Assembly: GCA_948474755.1 (NCBI GenBank)
Contig: CAOLHI010001429.1
Location: 558,001 to 622,000 of the forward strand
DNA from: Ctenosaura bakeri
Lineage: Eukaryota; Chordata; Lepidosauria; Squamata; Iguanidae
DNA length: 64,000 nucleotides
Reading direction: 5' to 3'
In this document: positions 1-12,159 of the stretch, one piece after another
How positions within the stretch are numbered: position 1 is the stretch's first letter
Layout of the letters: the number at the start of each line of letters is the position of its first letter
Translations under genes and position numbers: made by a program
The notes under the pieces: model-generated
Database searches by the model: none
Seen by the model: only the letters and a program-made list of their open reading frames with translations
What the model was told of the DNA's origin: nothing

Positions 1-1658
1 TGCATTTCAAATCTTTGCAAATATACTTTCCATCTCTAATTTTGAGAGTGGGGAACAAGTGACAAATCTTCATGGCAGTGTGATGCTGGCATCTCTCAAG
101 CAAGAAATATATGTTCTCAACTAAATGAAGAAACTTACAAGAAGAGACAGGTAAACACCTTTAGGTGGAAATACACACACACCAAAGTAATAGAAAGAGG
201 AAGAAAGAGGTATTTGCCCTTTTCCCTGTTCAGTGCAGTGAATAATGAGCTGATCGGCTAGAGAGAGAGTTCGGGGTGTGTGTGCTGAGCTATATATGTT
301 TATGGACATAGCATAGGAGCCTGGATAGACCCATATCTGGAACGATCTTCCTCTAATTTTCTACCTCAGTGACAATCCGGCACAGTGCCATCAATCACAG
401 TCAGAGGGGACTCAGAAAGCCACCTCTCTCCCTTCTTGCCCTCCCCATGTCTACTCTGAGCTTTGGAAAATAGGTGCCTTGTGTATGATCAGAGTCTTTA
501 TGCTTGTGGTTACCAAGCTTGTACCTACCAATCACATTCAATATTTATACCATATCTCTACTTATATTTACCAAGCCATATCTAATGATAGTCAGACAAC
601 CTCTGTTTTTCCTCACTTGCATTCTTTCTTTCTCTCTCTCTCTCTCTCTGTGATGACATAAAGCTGAAGGTTGAACGGGCTTTAATTCTGAGCCTGATTA
701 CCAATCAGTAGACCAAGGATTGCTGGGAGATTGCACCTCCTTTCTCCAAGGACAAGTACAACCACACTAATGGGAATATCAACCTGTTCTCAGCCACTCA
801 CTTGAGAATGAGCTTGTAGGGGGAAATTATTATACCCTATCTCCCAGCAAGAGCATCAGTTGTCCTGGAAGTGCAGAAATACAGATACCTGTTCTCACTT
901 GCCAGAGGACCAATAGCTGCTGGGTAGTTGTTCCACCTGAAGTAGAAGCAGAGCTGGGAGGTGTTAGTGTTAGTGCTAATGCATTACATGAAATTGGCAA
1001 AGTAAATTAATTTCATCAAATTAGTTTATTGATTAACCTTTCAATCAATAAATTGAACTGAAAATATATCAAATTACTAAAAATGGCCAGAAACAAGTTG
1101 GGCTAACAAGCAGCATTGATTATTAATCTCAAGTAACATAATTTCTGTTCAGTAAATCCATTAAAATTTCAGCAACAATTTTCAAATTCTTTAAAAATTC
1201 TAAAATCATGGTTGGAATTTAAAGAATTAGTGGTGACAAGTGAATTTTTAACAAATTGTTTAAAAACTCTGGCATGAAGTAGTAATAAGATCCTATTCCA
1301 GGAGAAAAGTGGGGTATATATTCAAACAATAAATCAGCAAGCAAGCAAGAAGTTTTACTGTCAAGAAGTCAGCTTTCCTTGGTCACTGACTTCATGTTAA
1401 AAACAGAAGATTTTGACCCAATAGGATTCTACTAGATCAGGCAGTAATTTGTTGGTTGGATGATAAATGAGGAGGAAGAACTGCTACAAAATGTCTTCTT
1501 CCCATTCTCTTCCATTGACCTGTTTAATCTCCACCACCATGCCTCCTTTAATCTCCGCCCCCATTACAACTGAATAGCAACACCTTTTCTCTCCTCCCTT
1601 CGGTCAAAGATGTTAATGAGAGGTGAGGCAAGAGGTCCTTGATCTGATTTGTGGAGGG
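1..1658. other. unassigned AT-rich DNA
   Basis: No exon, RNA gene or recognisable transposon terminus is visible. The stretch carries a short (CT)n tract at about 629-649. Open frames here are under 65 codons and have no recognisable domain. Confidence 0.5.
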
Positions 1659-2415
1659 CAGTGATATATTTTTAAATCTTTTACTTCAAGTCTTAAGTCA
1701 AGTTTCGGGTCCGTGACCCAACTTTATACCCCAGCCTATATTCTGGAATTTCTTTACAGAGTTGAACAAAGTCAGTTTTAACAAGTTAATCAGAGTTGGC
1801 CCTCCATATTTGCAATTTTGCCATCTGCAGCTGGAGGCTTTTGTGCCAAGGGGCAAAAAACAATCTACAGCTTCAGAAGTGGGGAATAGGATCCTTCTTA
1901 CTCCCCATTACTGGAGCTTCAAAAGCTTTAGAAGGAAGGATCCTTCCTCCTCAAGCCTATTGCCTCACACATTTGCTGTACTTCTCTGAGAATTGCATGC
2001 ACCCTGCACTTTCGGGGTGAGTCTTGTCTTCTACTCTTAGGAAACGTTTTAGAAGGCTCCTCTGACATGCAGTGGGAACAGACTGCTGAGCAGATCTCAA
2101 GCCCGCCTCAAGCCCATTGTCTAACCTGTTTGCTGTTCCCCTCTGAGAAATGAGCCCACATTTTGGGCTTGAGACAAATTGTCATGTGACCAGTAGGCAA
2201 AAAGTGATGGAAGCATTGTTCAAAGTCCTAAGGTTTCTGGATGAATGTGTTATGTTACTGAACCAAAGGCAGCAAGTCAGTCACTAAAAATGTACAAGTC
2301 TCGAATCCAGTTGAGTCAGTGTATCATTTATTGCTGAGTCATGTTTCAGTCAAGTCATTGAAGTAACTGAAGTCCAACTTGAGTCCGAGTCAGTCGACTG
2401 GAGTCTACATCACTG
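1659..2415. mobile_element. hAT-like non-autonomous DNA transposon
   Basis: The left end reads CAGTGATATA and the right end, on the other strand, reads CAGTGATGTAGACTCC; hAT ends typically begin CAG. The flanks are GTGGAGGG (1651-1658) and GTGGACAG (2416-2423), a 6/8 match consistent with an aged 8-bp target duplication. The inner side of each end is rich in AGTC-type words (1684-1715 and about 2298-2405), as in subterminal repeats of known reptile hAT elements. Two related direct segments, near 1950-2015 and 2100-2150, share CCTCAAGCC..TTGCC/TTGTC and TTTGCTGT words. No transposase frame remains. The class is inferred from termini and duplication only. Confidence 0.5.
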
Positions 2416-4162
2416 GTGGACAGGGCTTACTTTTAGTTCATATTCATGGACAAAGGAAAAAATGGGTTAAAAGAGGAGGACTAGCCTCCGGAAACAATAT
2501 TAAAGTAATATTAATATTATTTATTTTTTTAAAAAATGGATGCATACTTGTGCTTGAAATACTCCACTCTGTATGTAGGAAATGAAATTAGGGCACTGCA
2601 TATTTTCTGGAGGTACCTGAAATTACCAGAGGCTCAGGGAGAAAAACAAAATTAGCAGAGATAGGAAAGGGGTGCTTAAATCTTCCCCTCACAGCCTCTT
2701 CTCTCATTGCATCCCCTCTCTGTCTTTTTCTATGGCTAAAATGTGGAATGAATGGAACAAACTGAAGGAGACAACACTAATTGATGGTAGAACCACCTCT
2801 TGTGAAACAAACAGCAAATAGGACACTTTTTCAACAAAGTCATTACAGTTCATGTCCACATAACTTTGCATCAGGCCTTTTAATGTCTCTCCCAGCTCAC
2901 TGTTTTGGAGAAGGTAGGCTGTACTTTACAGGTGAGATTCACAATATGCTAGAGGCATTCTGTCTCCTCAGAAGGAGCACCATCTTTCTTCATAAACAAT
3001 AACAGACAATCAGAAGCCTAAAATGGCCCAGCTTTTACAGAAACCACATTCTAGGATATTATGGAGGACAATGGTATCTAGTATACACACACTATTGCTA
3101 ATCATCCCTCCTCCAGTAGACTGACATAGCAAACAGTGCAGAGAGTGAAGCCTGTCTTTCCAGTCATTGGCCAAGTGCGTTTGGACACATCTAGCCAGAT
3201 TCCTAATTATTGAGTGATACTGTCATCCTGCAGTGACTAAGGTGTCCCCTCCAAAGCTCCTGTTTGGCCACTCATTTTGCTTCTGCTTGAATGTTCTTAA
3301 ACCTTCAGGAGGCACTAACTAATGGTAGAATAAGATCACTATACATATTGGACAGTTTCATTAAACTGCTCCGTGTTTCCTTGAAGTGGACATCAGGCAT
3401 TGTGTGAGAGTTGTGGCATCTGAAAAGAAAATGGGGTGGAGCCAGGTATACAGAGGCCACAAGGTGTGCAGGTTTGGGTATCCTAGAGTTATCAGATGTG
3501 AAGTGTAGTCCCAGAGCAAGGATGGTCATCACTCAGAAACAGCTTTCTTGGAGCCCCGCCAAACAGGGGTGGCTGAGATTCAGGAAAGCAGAACAACATC
3601 TGGCCAATTCTGAAGCCATGTTCAGAGACTTAAGAGGCTATGACAGCATCAAATAGATAAATCAAATCTTTGGGTTAGATCTTATAATAGAGAATATTGT
3701 GAAGAGAATATTTGCAGATTCAGACACATTCTCTAACTATTCAAGCCTCCTTTGAGGCTAAGCTTTAGTTTCATTTTCCATTCTGCGCATTTCTTCAAAG
3801 GCAAAATGCAGCTGTCTAACCTGCTGGCAACTTTATATTTCCTAAAATGGGGACACAGCTTTTTCTTTTTCATCTCAGCGGCACTGCCAGGTGTCACATG
3901 ATTTTTTTTTTACATGTACCAAACATGCATTGCTCCACTTGGGAACTTGGTTTAAAAGTGTGTTATGGCCCTGTGCACCCCCCGCAATTGGCATGGCTTA
4001 ATTGGCAATATTATTTAATTGGTAGTATATTAATTGGCATTGATATAAATAAAACCTGAGGTGATTGGAAGGCCAAGTTGGAAAGAATGAGATTACTGAC
4101 TGTAAACAAGAGATAGCAAAGCAGGACAGCTGCACCTTCTCTTAGGCAAATACTGAAGTCAT
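2416..4162. other. unassigned intergenic or intronic DNA
   Basis: I see no supported gene or complete repeat. The longest frame (3411-3656, 81 codons) has no recognisable domain and looks like chance. Confidence 0.45.
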
Positions 4163-4790
4163 TGTCAGGCTAATAGTGTGGCCACTGTAGAGACAATAGG
4201 TTTATGTTAAAGAGCCAGACATCTCAGAGCAGAAAGGGGAAATCCCCACCAGACTGTGATTGTTTAACCCAGATCCCTTGCACCTGGATGTTTCCCTGTT
4301 TTGTCTTCCCAACCTCTCCACAATACAAAGCTATTACGACAGCCATTACCATTTTGTCACCTAAACATCAAAACCATCAACTCTGTCCAGACTTCATTGT
4401 TTGTGTTGCAACTCCCATTGTCCACTTGACTGGGAGAGCAATTCACAGCCATATCTGCAGGATATTTTTTAGGTATAAGAAGCCCTGATTTTGAGCAGGT
4501 GAGTGCAGTTTCTCACCTTTCTGAATGCCATGCTGTCCATTTGATTCCTGAACAAGAACTGTCCTTAGGTGCCCATGTCATTGCTTTCCTTGTTGTTCGC
4601 CAGACCAGTAAATATCACCTCAACTCTGAAAGTCCTTTATCCACACTTTCCTCTCTTTGTCTTCAGTTAGCTCTTGTGCGCATGTGCGAATGTTTGGATC
4701 TTTTGCATGCTTGTGTGGATTTCTTTCAATAAAAACACATTTTATTTACATTTGGAATCTCTGGCTGGTTCTTTCCTGCAAGGACCTCAT
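4163..4790 (+). repeat. LTR-like block, retroviral-type signals
   Basis: The block starts TGTCAGG, has a TATAAG box near 4474, an AATAAA polyadenylation signal near 4729, then a U5-like tail reading CTGGTTCTTTCCTGCAAGGA. That tail closely resembles the matching segment of the minus-strand block at 15123-15968, and both begin TGTCAGG, so the two are probably diverged copies of one LTR family. No gag or pol frame is attached. Both boundaries are approximate and no target duplication was found. Confidence 0.4.
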
Positions 4791-5199
4791 AAATATAGGT
4801 GGTAGATCACATTAAGTTACCCTCCTCAATCAGGTCTCCTAAATTTGAGCTAATTAATTCCCTATTGCCACATGGAAGTACTGGCATCTTGGGTGGACCC
4901 CTGAGTCACCCATGTTTTGGGGTAACAAGTGAACCTTATGGTTGAAATATCTTCCACTCCCCTCATTTTTCTTTTAAACCATCTAGTCTGATTAAGAGTT
5001 GTGGAGAATTCAAAAAGTTGTCCACTATTGTGGAAATTTAGTTGCTCAAAACAAAATTTAGTTCCCTGAAACAAACAAACAAACAAAAAGGTATGCCCAC
5101 CTATTGATTCTATATTTTGTTTTAGTCTTATTTTCCAATCTGCTTTTCAGAATGTTAGTTTCATCAAAGCAAGAAGCAGAAGAAGCCTTGGCTTGGTTC
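4791..5199. other. unassigned flank
   Basis: AT-rich DNA with an (AAAC)n run near 5071-5090. The last eight bases (5192-5199, CTTGGTTC) are the left target duplication of the next element. Confidence 0.4.
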
Positions 5200-5640
5200 C
5201 AGGGATGTATCAATGGGGGGGGAACATTGCCCTCCTTGTTTCCCTAAATGAAATTTACCTTCAGTGCCCAAATTTCTAGCATTGCAAAGGATGAGATCCT
5301 GAAAATCATTCACACCTGGTACTATTATGTTTATTGTGTTTACATTCCTTTGGTCATTCATTCATTCATTCATTCATTCAATGTATACCTTGCTTTTCTC
5401 ACAGGATGGAACCTAAGGCATCTTACAAAATTTTAATATAAAAATTAAGGGGGGAAAAGCCTTAACTTTGCCTGCCCCTTTTCCTTGAATGGCTAAATTG
5501 TATTTCTAAATGTTCTACTGAAGTTTTAAGTTACTGCAATGTTAGAAATTTGGAGATTGAAGGAAAAATTAAATAAGGGCAGAATTCTTACTTGTGCAGC
5601 AAGGCTTTCATTTTGCCCCCCCCCCGCAGCTACGCCCCTG
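5200..5640. mobile_element. hAT-like element with G-run termini
   Basis: The left end is CAGGGATGTATCAATGGGGG and the right end, read on the minus strand, is CAGGGGCGTAGCTGCGGGGG, an inverted pair of about 20 bp with mismatches. Flanks CTTGGTTC (5192-5199) and CTTGGTAG (5641-5648) agree at 6 of 8 positions, fitting the 8-bp duplication of the hAT superfamily. Inside are an (ATTC)n tract and a minus-strand LINE-type 3' tail (about 5354-5440), probably a later insertion. There is no transposase frame. A related end occurs near 41154. Confidence 0.5.
5354..5440 (-). repeat. (ATTC)n with LINE-type 3' tail
   Basis: A TTCA/ATTC tetranucleotide run (about 5354-5378) is followed by a segment that on the minus strand reads like the common reptilian LINE or SINE 3' end (a gene-poor stretch ending before the tetranucleotide tail). 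The microsatellite probably grew from that tail. Confidence 0.35.
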
Positions 5641-5784
5641 CTTGGTAGTAATAAAGTTCTCCACCTCTGTTTTACAGGATGTCTGTGGAAATGTTACAGG
5701 CAGATAATAGTGTGGAGAAAAAAGTGGAAATGTTCTCTTTATCCATGCTGGTGTCTATATGCCAATTTACCATCTACCAAGCAT

Positions 5785-5865
5785 CTCTGAGTATTCCTTG
5801 CCTAAAAAAACCATATGAAATTCATGGGGTCACCAACTTGAAATCACACCCCCCACACACACATT
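5785..5865 (+). repeat. tail of 5S-derived SINE, 5' truncated
   Basis: The segment TCTGAGTATTCCTTGCCTAA, then CCTATGAAA-like and GGGGTCACCAA words, ending in a CA-rich run, matches the 3' half of the 5S-derived SINEs at 22618-22730 and 34739-34855. The 5S-like head is absent here. Confidence 0.5.
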
Positions 5866-7027
5866 CATTGAGACCCTTTACAACTTTTCTCAAGTAATTA
5901 ACATTTCCCCCTTCCTTGCCTCCATCTCATCTAGCCCTGTTATACTTTGCCAACATTTTCTTTCCATGATCCATGAGACATAATGTAATATAATCAAGCC
6001 ATTCTGTTTATGAAGTTAAAAGTATCTCTGCAAGTACCCCATGAATTATACCTTATTACCAGGAGTACAGAGACCATGAATGTAAACACAACAGCTACTG
6101 TATGTTCAGCAATAACACTCTCCCCCCAAAAGGCTTTATGTGGACAGAAATTCACTGAGTATCTCTCTTAATTTACACTATGAGAATTAATTTGCCATTC
6201 CAATAGACACATTAGAAAACAACACAAACACTTTAGTTTAAGGAAGACACGTAAAGAATTTGCCACAGTATGAAACGTGAGCTGAAAGCTTTACTATCTA
6301 AATTGGTTGAGAGAGATTTTGAGTTCTATCAGTTTGAATCTCCAGCCTGTATAATGGAAAAAAATTCATTAATATTGATACGATGGGCAAGGAGGACATT
6401 TTTTAAGTCAGTTCTTAGGGTACAAGTTTGTATTTGGATGTTCTTTCAGACCATTTTTTTTTTTTGAAAAAAAGCATGTTGAAGCTTTAAAGTGTTTTTA
6501 TGGATTGTACATTGACTCAGGAACCCCGGGGGTTGACAGGCAATAAATACATGCCTTGAATAAAATAAAGTACTAATATCAAAAAAAAAAGAAAAGAAAA
6601 GACTGAGCTTGGAAGTAATGAATTACAAGTAATGCAGTTAAACATGACTTTCACAATTGCTTTGAGTTTCAGTTCAGGGGGAGGTAGGGTAGAAATATAG
6701 TCTTTCCTCCACATTCTCAGGTTTGACCTTCATGAGTCTGATTATTTGTGAGACATGTGCTTGTCTTCCTCCTCCCCATTTCCCTCTTCCCATCGCTTGG
6801 ATTCCTCACCCCAGGCTTGTGAGGCTTGTGTTTAAAATGAACATTTTTTTCCTTTTGGGTGAGTAACCCCTCCCATTGCTAGAGGCATGTCTTCTCTGCC
6901 ATGTGGTTGCACATTCTGCTGTGCTGCTGATTGATCAGGTGCTATCTTTGCTCCTGCCCCTCCTTTTTCAAGATGGGTGCCAGAAGTAACTAAAATGCCA
7001 GAACTCTACTCTTCTCTGTCTGAGGGG
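5866..7027. other. unassigned AT-rich DNA
   Basis: No supported gene. A poly-T run near 6450-6466 and an A-run near 6580-6600 are present. The start of a CR1 marks the right edge. Confidence 0.45.
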
Positions 7028-8640
7028 AATCATAGAATCATAGAATCATAGAAATCTAGAGTTGGAAGAGACCACACAGGCCATCCAGTCCAACCCCCTG
7101 CCATGCAGGAACACCCTCAAATCAATCCCGACAGATGGCCATCAAGCCTCTGCTTAAAAACCTCCAAGGAAGGAGACTCCACTACACTCCGAGGCAGCAG
7201 ATTCCACTGCCGGACAGCCCTGACTGTCAGGAAGTTCTTCCTGAGGTTCAGGTGGAATCTCCTTTCCTGCAGCTTGAATCCATTGCTCCTTGTCCTGGTC
7301 TCTGGAGCAGCAGAAAACAAGGCTCCTCCTTCCTCTATGTGGCATCCCTTCAAATATTTAAACATGACTATCATGTCCCCTCTCAACCTCTTCTTCTGCA
7401 GACTAAACATACCCAGCTCTCTAAATCTATCCTCATAGGGCATGGCTTCCAGGCCTCTCACCATTTTGGTCGCCCTCCTCTGGACTTGCTCCAGCTTGTC
7501 AATATCCTTCTTGAATTGGGGTGCCCAGAACTGGACACAGTATTCAAGATGGGGTCTAACCAAAGCAGAGTAGAGTGGTACCAGTACCTCCCTCGATCTA
7601 GACACCATACTCCTATTGATGCAGCCGAGAATTGCATTGGCTTTCTTGGCTGCCGCATCACACTGCTGACTCATGTTCAGCTTGTGGTCTATGAAGACTC
7701 CTAGATCCCTTTCACACGTACTGCTATCCAGCCACGTGTCCCCCATCCTATATTTCTGTATTCCATTTTTTCTACCTAAGTGTAGGACCTTACACTTCTC
7801 TCTGTTGAATTTCATTTTGTTCGCCCTGGCCCAGCTCTCCAATCTATCCAGGTCATTTTGAATTTTGATCCTGTCCTCTGGCGTATTAGCAACCCCTCCC
7901 AATTTGGTGTCATCTGCAAATTTGATGAGCATGCCCTCTATTCCTTCATCCAAGTCATTGATAAAAATATTGAACAGCACTGGGTCTAGGACAGAACCCT
8001 GTGGCACCCCACTAGTCACTTCTCTCCAGGATGAAAAGCAGCCATTCATGATCACCCTTTGGGTTCGGTCGGTCAACCAATTACAAATCCAAATAACAGT
8101 AGCCCTGTCCAGCCCACATTTTACTAGTTTCTTTGCAAGAATGTCATGGGGAACTTTGTCGAAGGCCTTACTGAAATCAAGGTATGCTACATCCACAGCA
8201 TTCCCTTCATCTATCAAGCTAGTAACTCTATCATAAAAAGAGATAAGATTAGTCTGGCATGACTTATTTTTGAGAAATCCATGTTGACTTCTCGTGATTA
8301 CCGCGTTGCTTTCTAAGTGATTAGAAACTGACTGCTTAATGATCTGCTCCAGGATCTTTCCGGGTACTGATGTCAGGCTGACTGGGCGATAATTATTTGG
8401 GTCCTCTTTTTTCCCTTCTTGAAGATGGGGATAACATTTGCTGTCTTCCAGTCTGCTGGAACTTCTCCTGTCCTCCAAGATTTCTCAAAAATTATAGCAA
8501 GTGGTTCCGAAATGACCTCTGCCAGCTCTTTTAATATCCTAGGATGCAAGTCATCTGGCCCTGGAGACTTGAATTCATCCAATGTACCAGTAAGTACCAG
8601 TAAGCTTTTTAGGTTGTCTTTTTTCTTCCCCCAGGAACGC
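7028..8640 (-). mobile_element. CR1 LINE, 5' truncated
   Basis: On the minus strand the element ends in the short direct repeat ATTCTATG, the signature CR1 3' end (7028-7055). It carries most of the reverse transcriptase and the C-terminal region of ORF2; the endonuclease part is missing, which is the usual CR1 5' truncation. The left part of the element, near 8600-8640, is where similarity fades, so that edge is approximate. No clear target duplication is seen, as is normal for CR1. Confidence 0.9.
7117..8580 (-). pseudogene. CR1 ORF2 reverse transcriptase, frameshifted
   Basis: A frame of 453 codons (7117-8478) encodes the CR1 reverse transcriptase. Visible motifs in order are [15 protein letters not shown], the palm motif [34 protein letters not shown], and the catalytic [10 protein letters not shown] (FADD at 7909-7920), then the usual CR1 thumb and C-terminal region ending HLSGLI. 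The upstream part (SPGPDDLHPRILKELA...) lies in another frame up to about 8580, so one frameshift sits near 8405-8415 in a T/C-rich run. The endonuclease is absent, so the product could not support transposition alone. The long open frame suggests a fairly young insertion. It is not a host gene. Confidence 0.85.
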
Positions 8641-8860
8641 CAAGGCCAGAGACAAAGGAGTGGGAGTGGGGGAACTCTGGAGCGGGAGTTATTCACCATT
8701 TTTCCACTTTTGCAAGGGTTCTGTGCCTGAAACCCTCACAGATGTGGAAGGGCTACTGTAAATGCAATAATAATAAGTAGCAATAATGTAGTTAACCAGT
8801 AGCAATGTTGAGGAGTTAACAATGGCACTTTGAAATGCTTTCTGGAGTGCTTTAGTTGTA
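8640..8860. other. short unassigned spacer between CR1 pieces
   Basis: Repeat-like sequence without recognised termini separates the CR1 on the minus strand from the CR1-like 3' end on the plus strand. Confidence 0.3.
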
Positions 8861-8943
8861 TATTCTTGCATGGCAAGAGGCTGGACCAGATGGGCCTTCT
8901 GCTCCCTTCCAGCTCTAGAATTCTATTGTTCTGTAATTCTAAG
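8861..8943 (+). repeat. CR1-type 3' end fragment
   Basis: The sequence GCATGGCAAGAGGCTGGACC, a TGGGCCTTCTG..CCTTCCAGCTCTA stretch and a terminal TTCTATTGTTCTGTA-type repeat match the standard CR1 3' end in plus orientation, opposite to the CR1 just to the left. Confidence 0.6.
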
Positions 8944-10372
8944 TCACATTTCAAAAGCAATGTAATCAACATTAACAACATAATTCATTTTTTAGTGTAG
9001 AAAGTAACAGTTTCTAGTTACTTTGTTTAGCCACATTTAAAGAGCATTTTTAGAGATGCTTTAAGTGGATTTTTATACCACCTGTTTCTCAATCCTAAGA
9101 ATTAAAAAAATATAAATATTTGTCAATATTTAACCATGATCAAATAATAGGCGATCACTTTTATTTTACCAGTCAATTAATGAATATGCCAAAGAAAAAT
9201 TATTCTTATTTCTCCCAGACTGCTCTTACATTCAGAAGATAAACAGTTGCTGTAAAAAGAAATTTTGGGGAAAATTGACTTGCTTTGTTTTTGATTTGTG
9301 TAGAAATCTTAAATATAAAAAATGGGATCTAGAATTGGACCATTTGGTTTTATTATGAATTGCTTTCAGATATGGGGTAGATTTCAGGGAATTGGAAAAG
9401 AATGTTGCAATTTCACAATATACTTTGAGTTTCCATTTAACAAAAAGTAGCTTTTCAAACTCAAATGTCATACTAATATTCTTTTTAAGCACCAACATCT
9501 CCCAGATGGCACACTTGAGTAATACTTTGAGCTGTTCTATCAGATGATTAGACATATCTTAGCAATTTGAGAGTAATTTGACCTGATTGTCAAAATTGGC
9601 TGAATTTCAAAGGTATGCAAAATGTAATTTTATCTGCAATATTTTCCAATTACAGAGTTCTTGCAGTCCACTATCCTCAGTCTTCTTTCATATTTGCTCT
9701 CCTTCATCCTTCTGCTTTGTAGAAATATTTTTGCAGAGGATGCTGAAGCAGTATTTTTTTATTGGTAGCCTGGGAGTGGAAGGTAATAAAGATTAATTTT
9801 TAAAATAATCCCTTGAGTTTCCCCTTAATTTCCTGTACCAGAGCCTTGGCTCCAATATCTGCAGACCAAGTACAGAGGATTCCCTAGTCTTTTGTTCGTG
9901 AAAGCTTTTTTTCTTTTTTGGAATATGATATCACTAGTTAAGAGTCTATTCCACAAGGCATGTGGCATTCCTGATTAACCAAGATGCTTTTTAAGTATGC
10001 AGTCCAAGCTTCAACGGATTCATTGCGGCATTAATGCAAGACTGCAGCATTAAATCGATTATAGCTTGCAGGCTAAGAAGGCATTGGGTGAAAATAAGGC
10101 ATACAGTTCCTCACGTCAGCAATCGGACTACAAAAGGTAGATGAAAAGTCCACTTCATCATCCCAAAGGATATCTAGAGTGATGTCTGGGTAGCTTTGCA
10201 TAATACTGTCATGCAGGGTTGCCAGCTCAACAGAAAACAAGACCAGTCACTTGCTGGCTTCTTATTCTTCTAATAGCAGTTTGGTTTGCAGGCATCAGCA
10301 GATGAAGCTTTTCCCAGCACACAGAGAAGCACCATCACCTGCTAAATGTACATTTCAAACAAAAGGGGAAGA
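8944..10372. other. unassigned AT-rich DNA
   Basis: No gene or complete repeat supported. A minus-strand frame of 107 codons (9232-9555) has no recognisable domain and is AT-rich, so it is treated as chance. Confidence 0.45.
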
Positions 10373-10470
10373 GGGCCTTTGAGGTCCCTCCCTAAACTGC
10401 AAACTCCGGGATTCCATAGGGTGTTGAAAGTGAAATAATAGCACTATAACAGTCTAGTGCGGAAATGGCC
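10373..10470. mobile_element. Harbinger-like palindromic element, right half
   Basis: Contains the family words CTCCCTAAACTGCAAACTCC, ATTCCATAGGGTGTTGAAAG, AATAATAGCACTATAACAGT and the end GTGCGGAAATGGCC. Only one half of the normally palindromic element is recognisable. Confidence 0.6.
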
Positions 10471-12058
10471 TATGTTTCATGGCTCAAGTTAAGAGTGCAG
10501 GAGCTGTTGGGGGGAGGAGATATTTTGTTTGCTTTGTTTTTAGTATACCTTTGGAAAGTTTGAGCTCTTTTTTAGCTGTAGACACACTGTGCCTTGTGTC
10601 AAATTAGTTGCGTGAAAAGCAGGGTGAGGTCTACCATTAATCCAAGTGAATGACATTCTTAGAGACTAGATGCTGGCATTTAGTGGTATCAGCCTCACAG
10701 GGGTTTCTAATGAACTCTTCTATTGCTTTCCTTCTGTCAGTGGACAGAGCTGGTGTATTCCACATCATCTTCTCGGCCCTGCTGAACTAGCCTGTTGCCT
10801 CCACTGTGTTAGATGCAGCAATCAGTCCAGTCAGCTTCTGTATTCAGATTAGGGAAGGAGGGGTTGCCACCCTGTCCTTTATCTCAGGCAGCTATCTTAG
10901 GCTAGCCCTAAAATCTAAATTATTTTTATACACTTTCAGTTTGCTCTCTACACTTGTCTTAGGCAGAGAGGTCTATTGTAATAGGGGAGGGATAGGCCGG
11001 GTAAAGGGACAAGAAGACCTTCATGCTGTTTTTCCCTTCTGGTTCCTTCCATGATGTGAAATAGTTTGGTTATCACCCTGGCAACACACCGTGCTTTGGG
11101 CTGTCACACAGGCAGCTTATTAAGCTGCTGCTCAGTGCCAGGTCAATGAATGGCAGAACACTGTGCACTCAGGAGGGCTTGGTTTTATTTTGAGCATATT
11201 CTCCTGGCTGGTCTTGCTAAGACCCAACTGGAAGAATGGTGTGAGTGTTTGAATCTCTCCCACATTGGATGGATTTTCCTCCCAAAAACTTAGATATAAA
11301 TCATTGTAATAAAGAAATGGATAATAACACAATGCAGAATCTCAAAATGCCTTAGACAGAATGGTTTTGATAAAGCATGTTCATATTTTCAGCTGCACGG
11401 CATCAAGTGTATAGCAGTGAATATGTCACCCCATTTTCAACACCTATTTCAACAGCCCTGGAAGTATTTTTTTAAAAATAATCATATATGGAAGATAGTA
11501 CAGGAAGACCAAAGCACAGTGGCTGACCTGCAGCCATTATGTTAAACTTTGTCTCAGATGAAATACGGACAAAGTTTGCAGCTCACAGCTCATTTTTTTA
11601 TTACTTTACTGCTTCAGCTCTCTTGGGATTGGCCTACAAGTCTAAAAGGACTGCTGTTAGACAAAGGAGTGATTCTCTCTAGCTGCAGAGATTGCCCTCC
11701 TGTTGATGTATTCAGCACAGGTCCAACTAGGAGAACTTGCATGCTCACTAGAGTTTTCCAGTCATAAACTAAGCAGCTCTGGCAGAGATTAAATATTACA
11801 AGGGGAACATGATCAAAATCTCCAAGCCAACATAAACCAAGGAAGCTTTTTTTATTATTATTTCGGGCAGGTATTAAAACCAGTTCCTGTGGCCTGAGTG
11901 CCTGATGAGGTATTGGGCGGGATAACGTGAAATAACAGAGCGACAGAGTACAGTTATAAAAATGGGATTGTTAATATTTACAGCATCTGCAGGAGTTCAG
12001 GACCAGAAAGGAGCTATAAGAAGTAGCTCTTGCACACATACACGTGCACACACATGAA
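10471..12058. other. unassigned DNA
   Basis: No supported gene. Small open frames lack recognisable domains. Confidence 0.45.
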
Positions 12059-12082
12059 CACACACACACACACACACACACA
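12059..12082 (+). repeat. (CA)n microsatellite
   Basis: A pure CA dinucleotide run, preceded by a looser CA-rich stretch from about 12033. Confidence 0.9.
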
Positions 12083-12159
12083 AAGAGCCACTGCCAATAA
12101 AATATCTGAGAAATGTTGGTGTTTATCTTGTCACTCTGAAAGGTTGGGGACATTGGGGT

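Noticed and set aside
7117..8478. A 453-codon frame that could be read as a host gene
   Set aside because: All motifs are those of a CR1 reverse transcriptase, it lies within a CR1 with the ATTCTATG end, and it has a frameshift at its start.
9232..9555. A 107-codon minus-strand frame
   Set aside because: AT-rich, no domain, no splice or promoter context that I can support.
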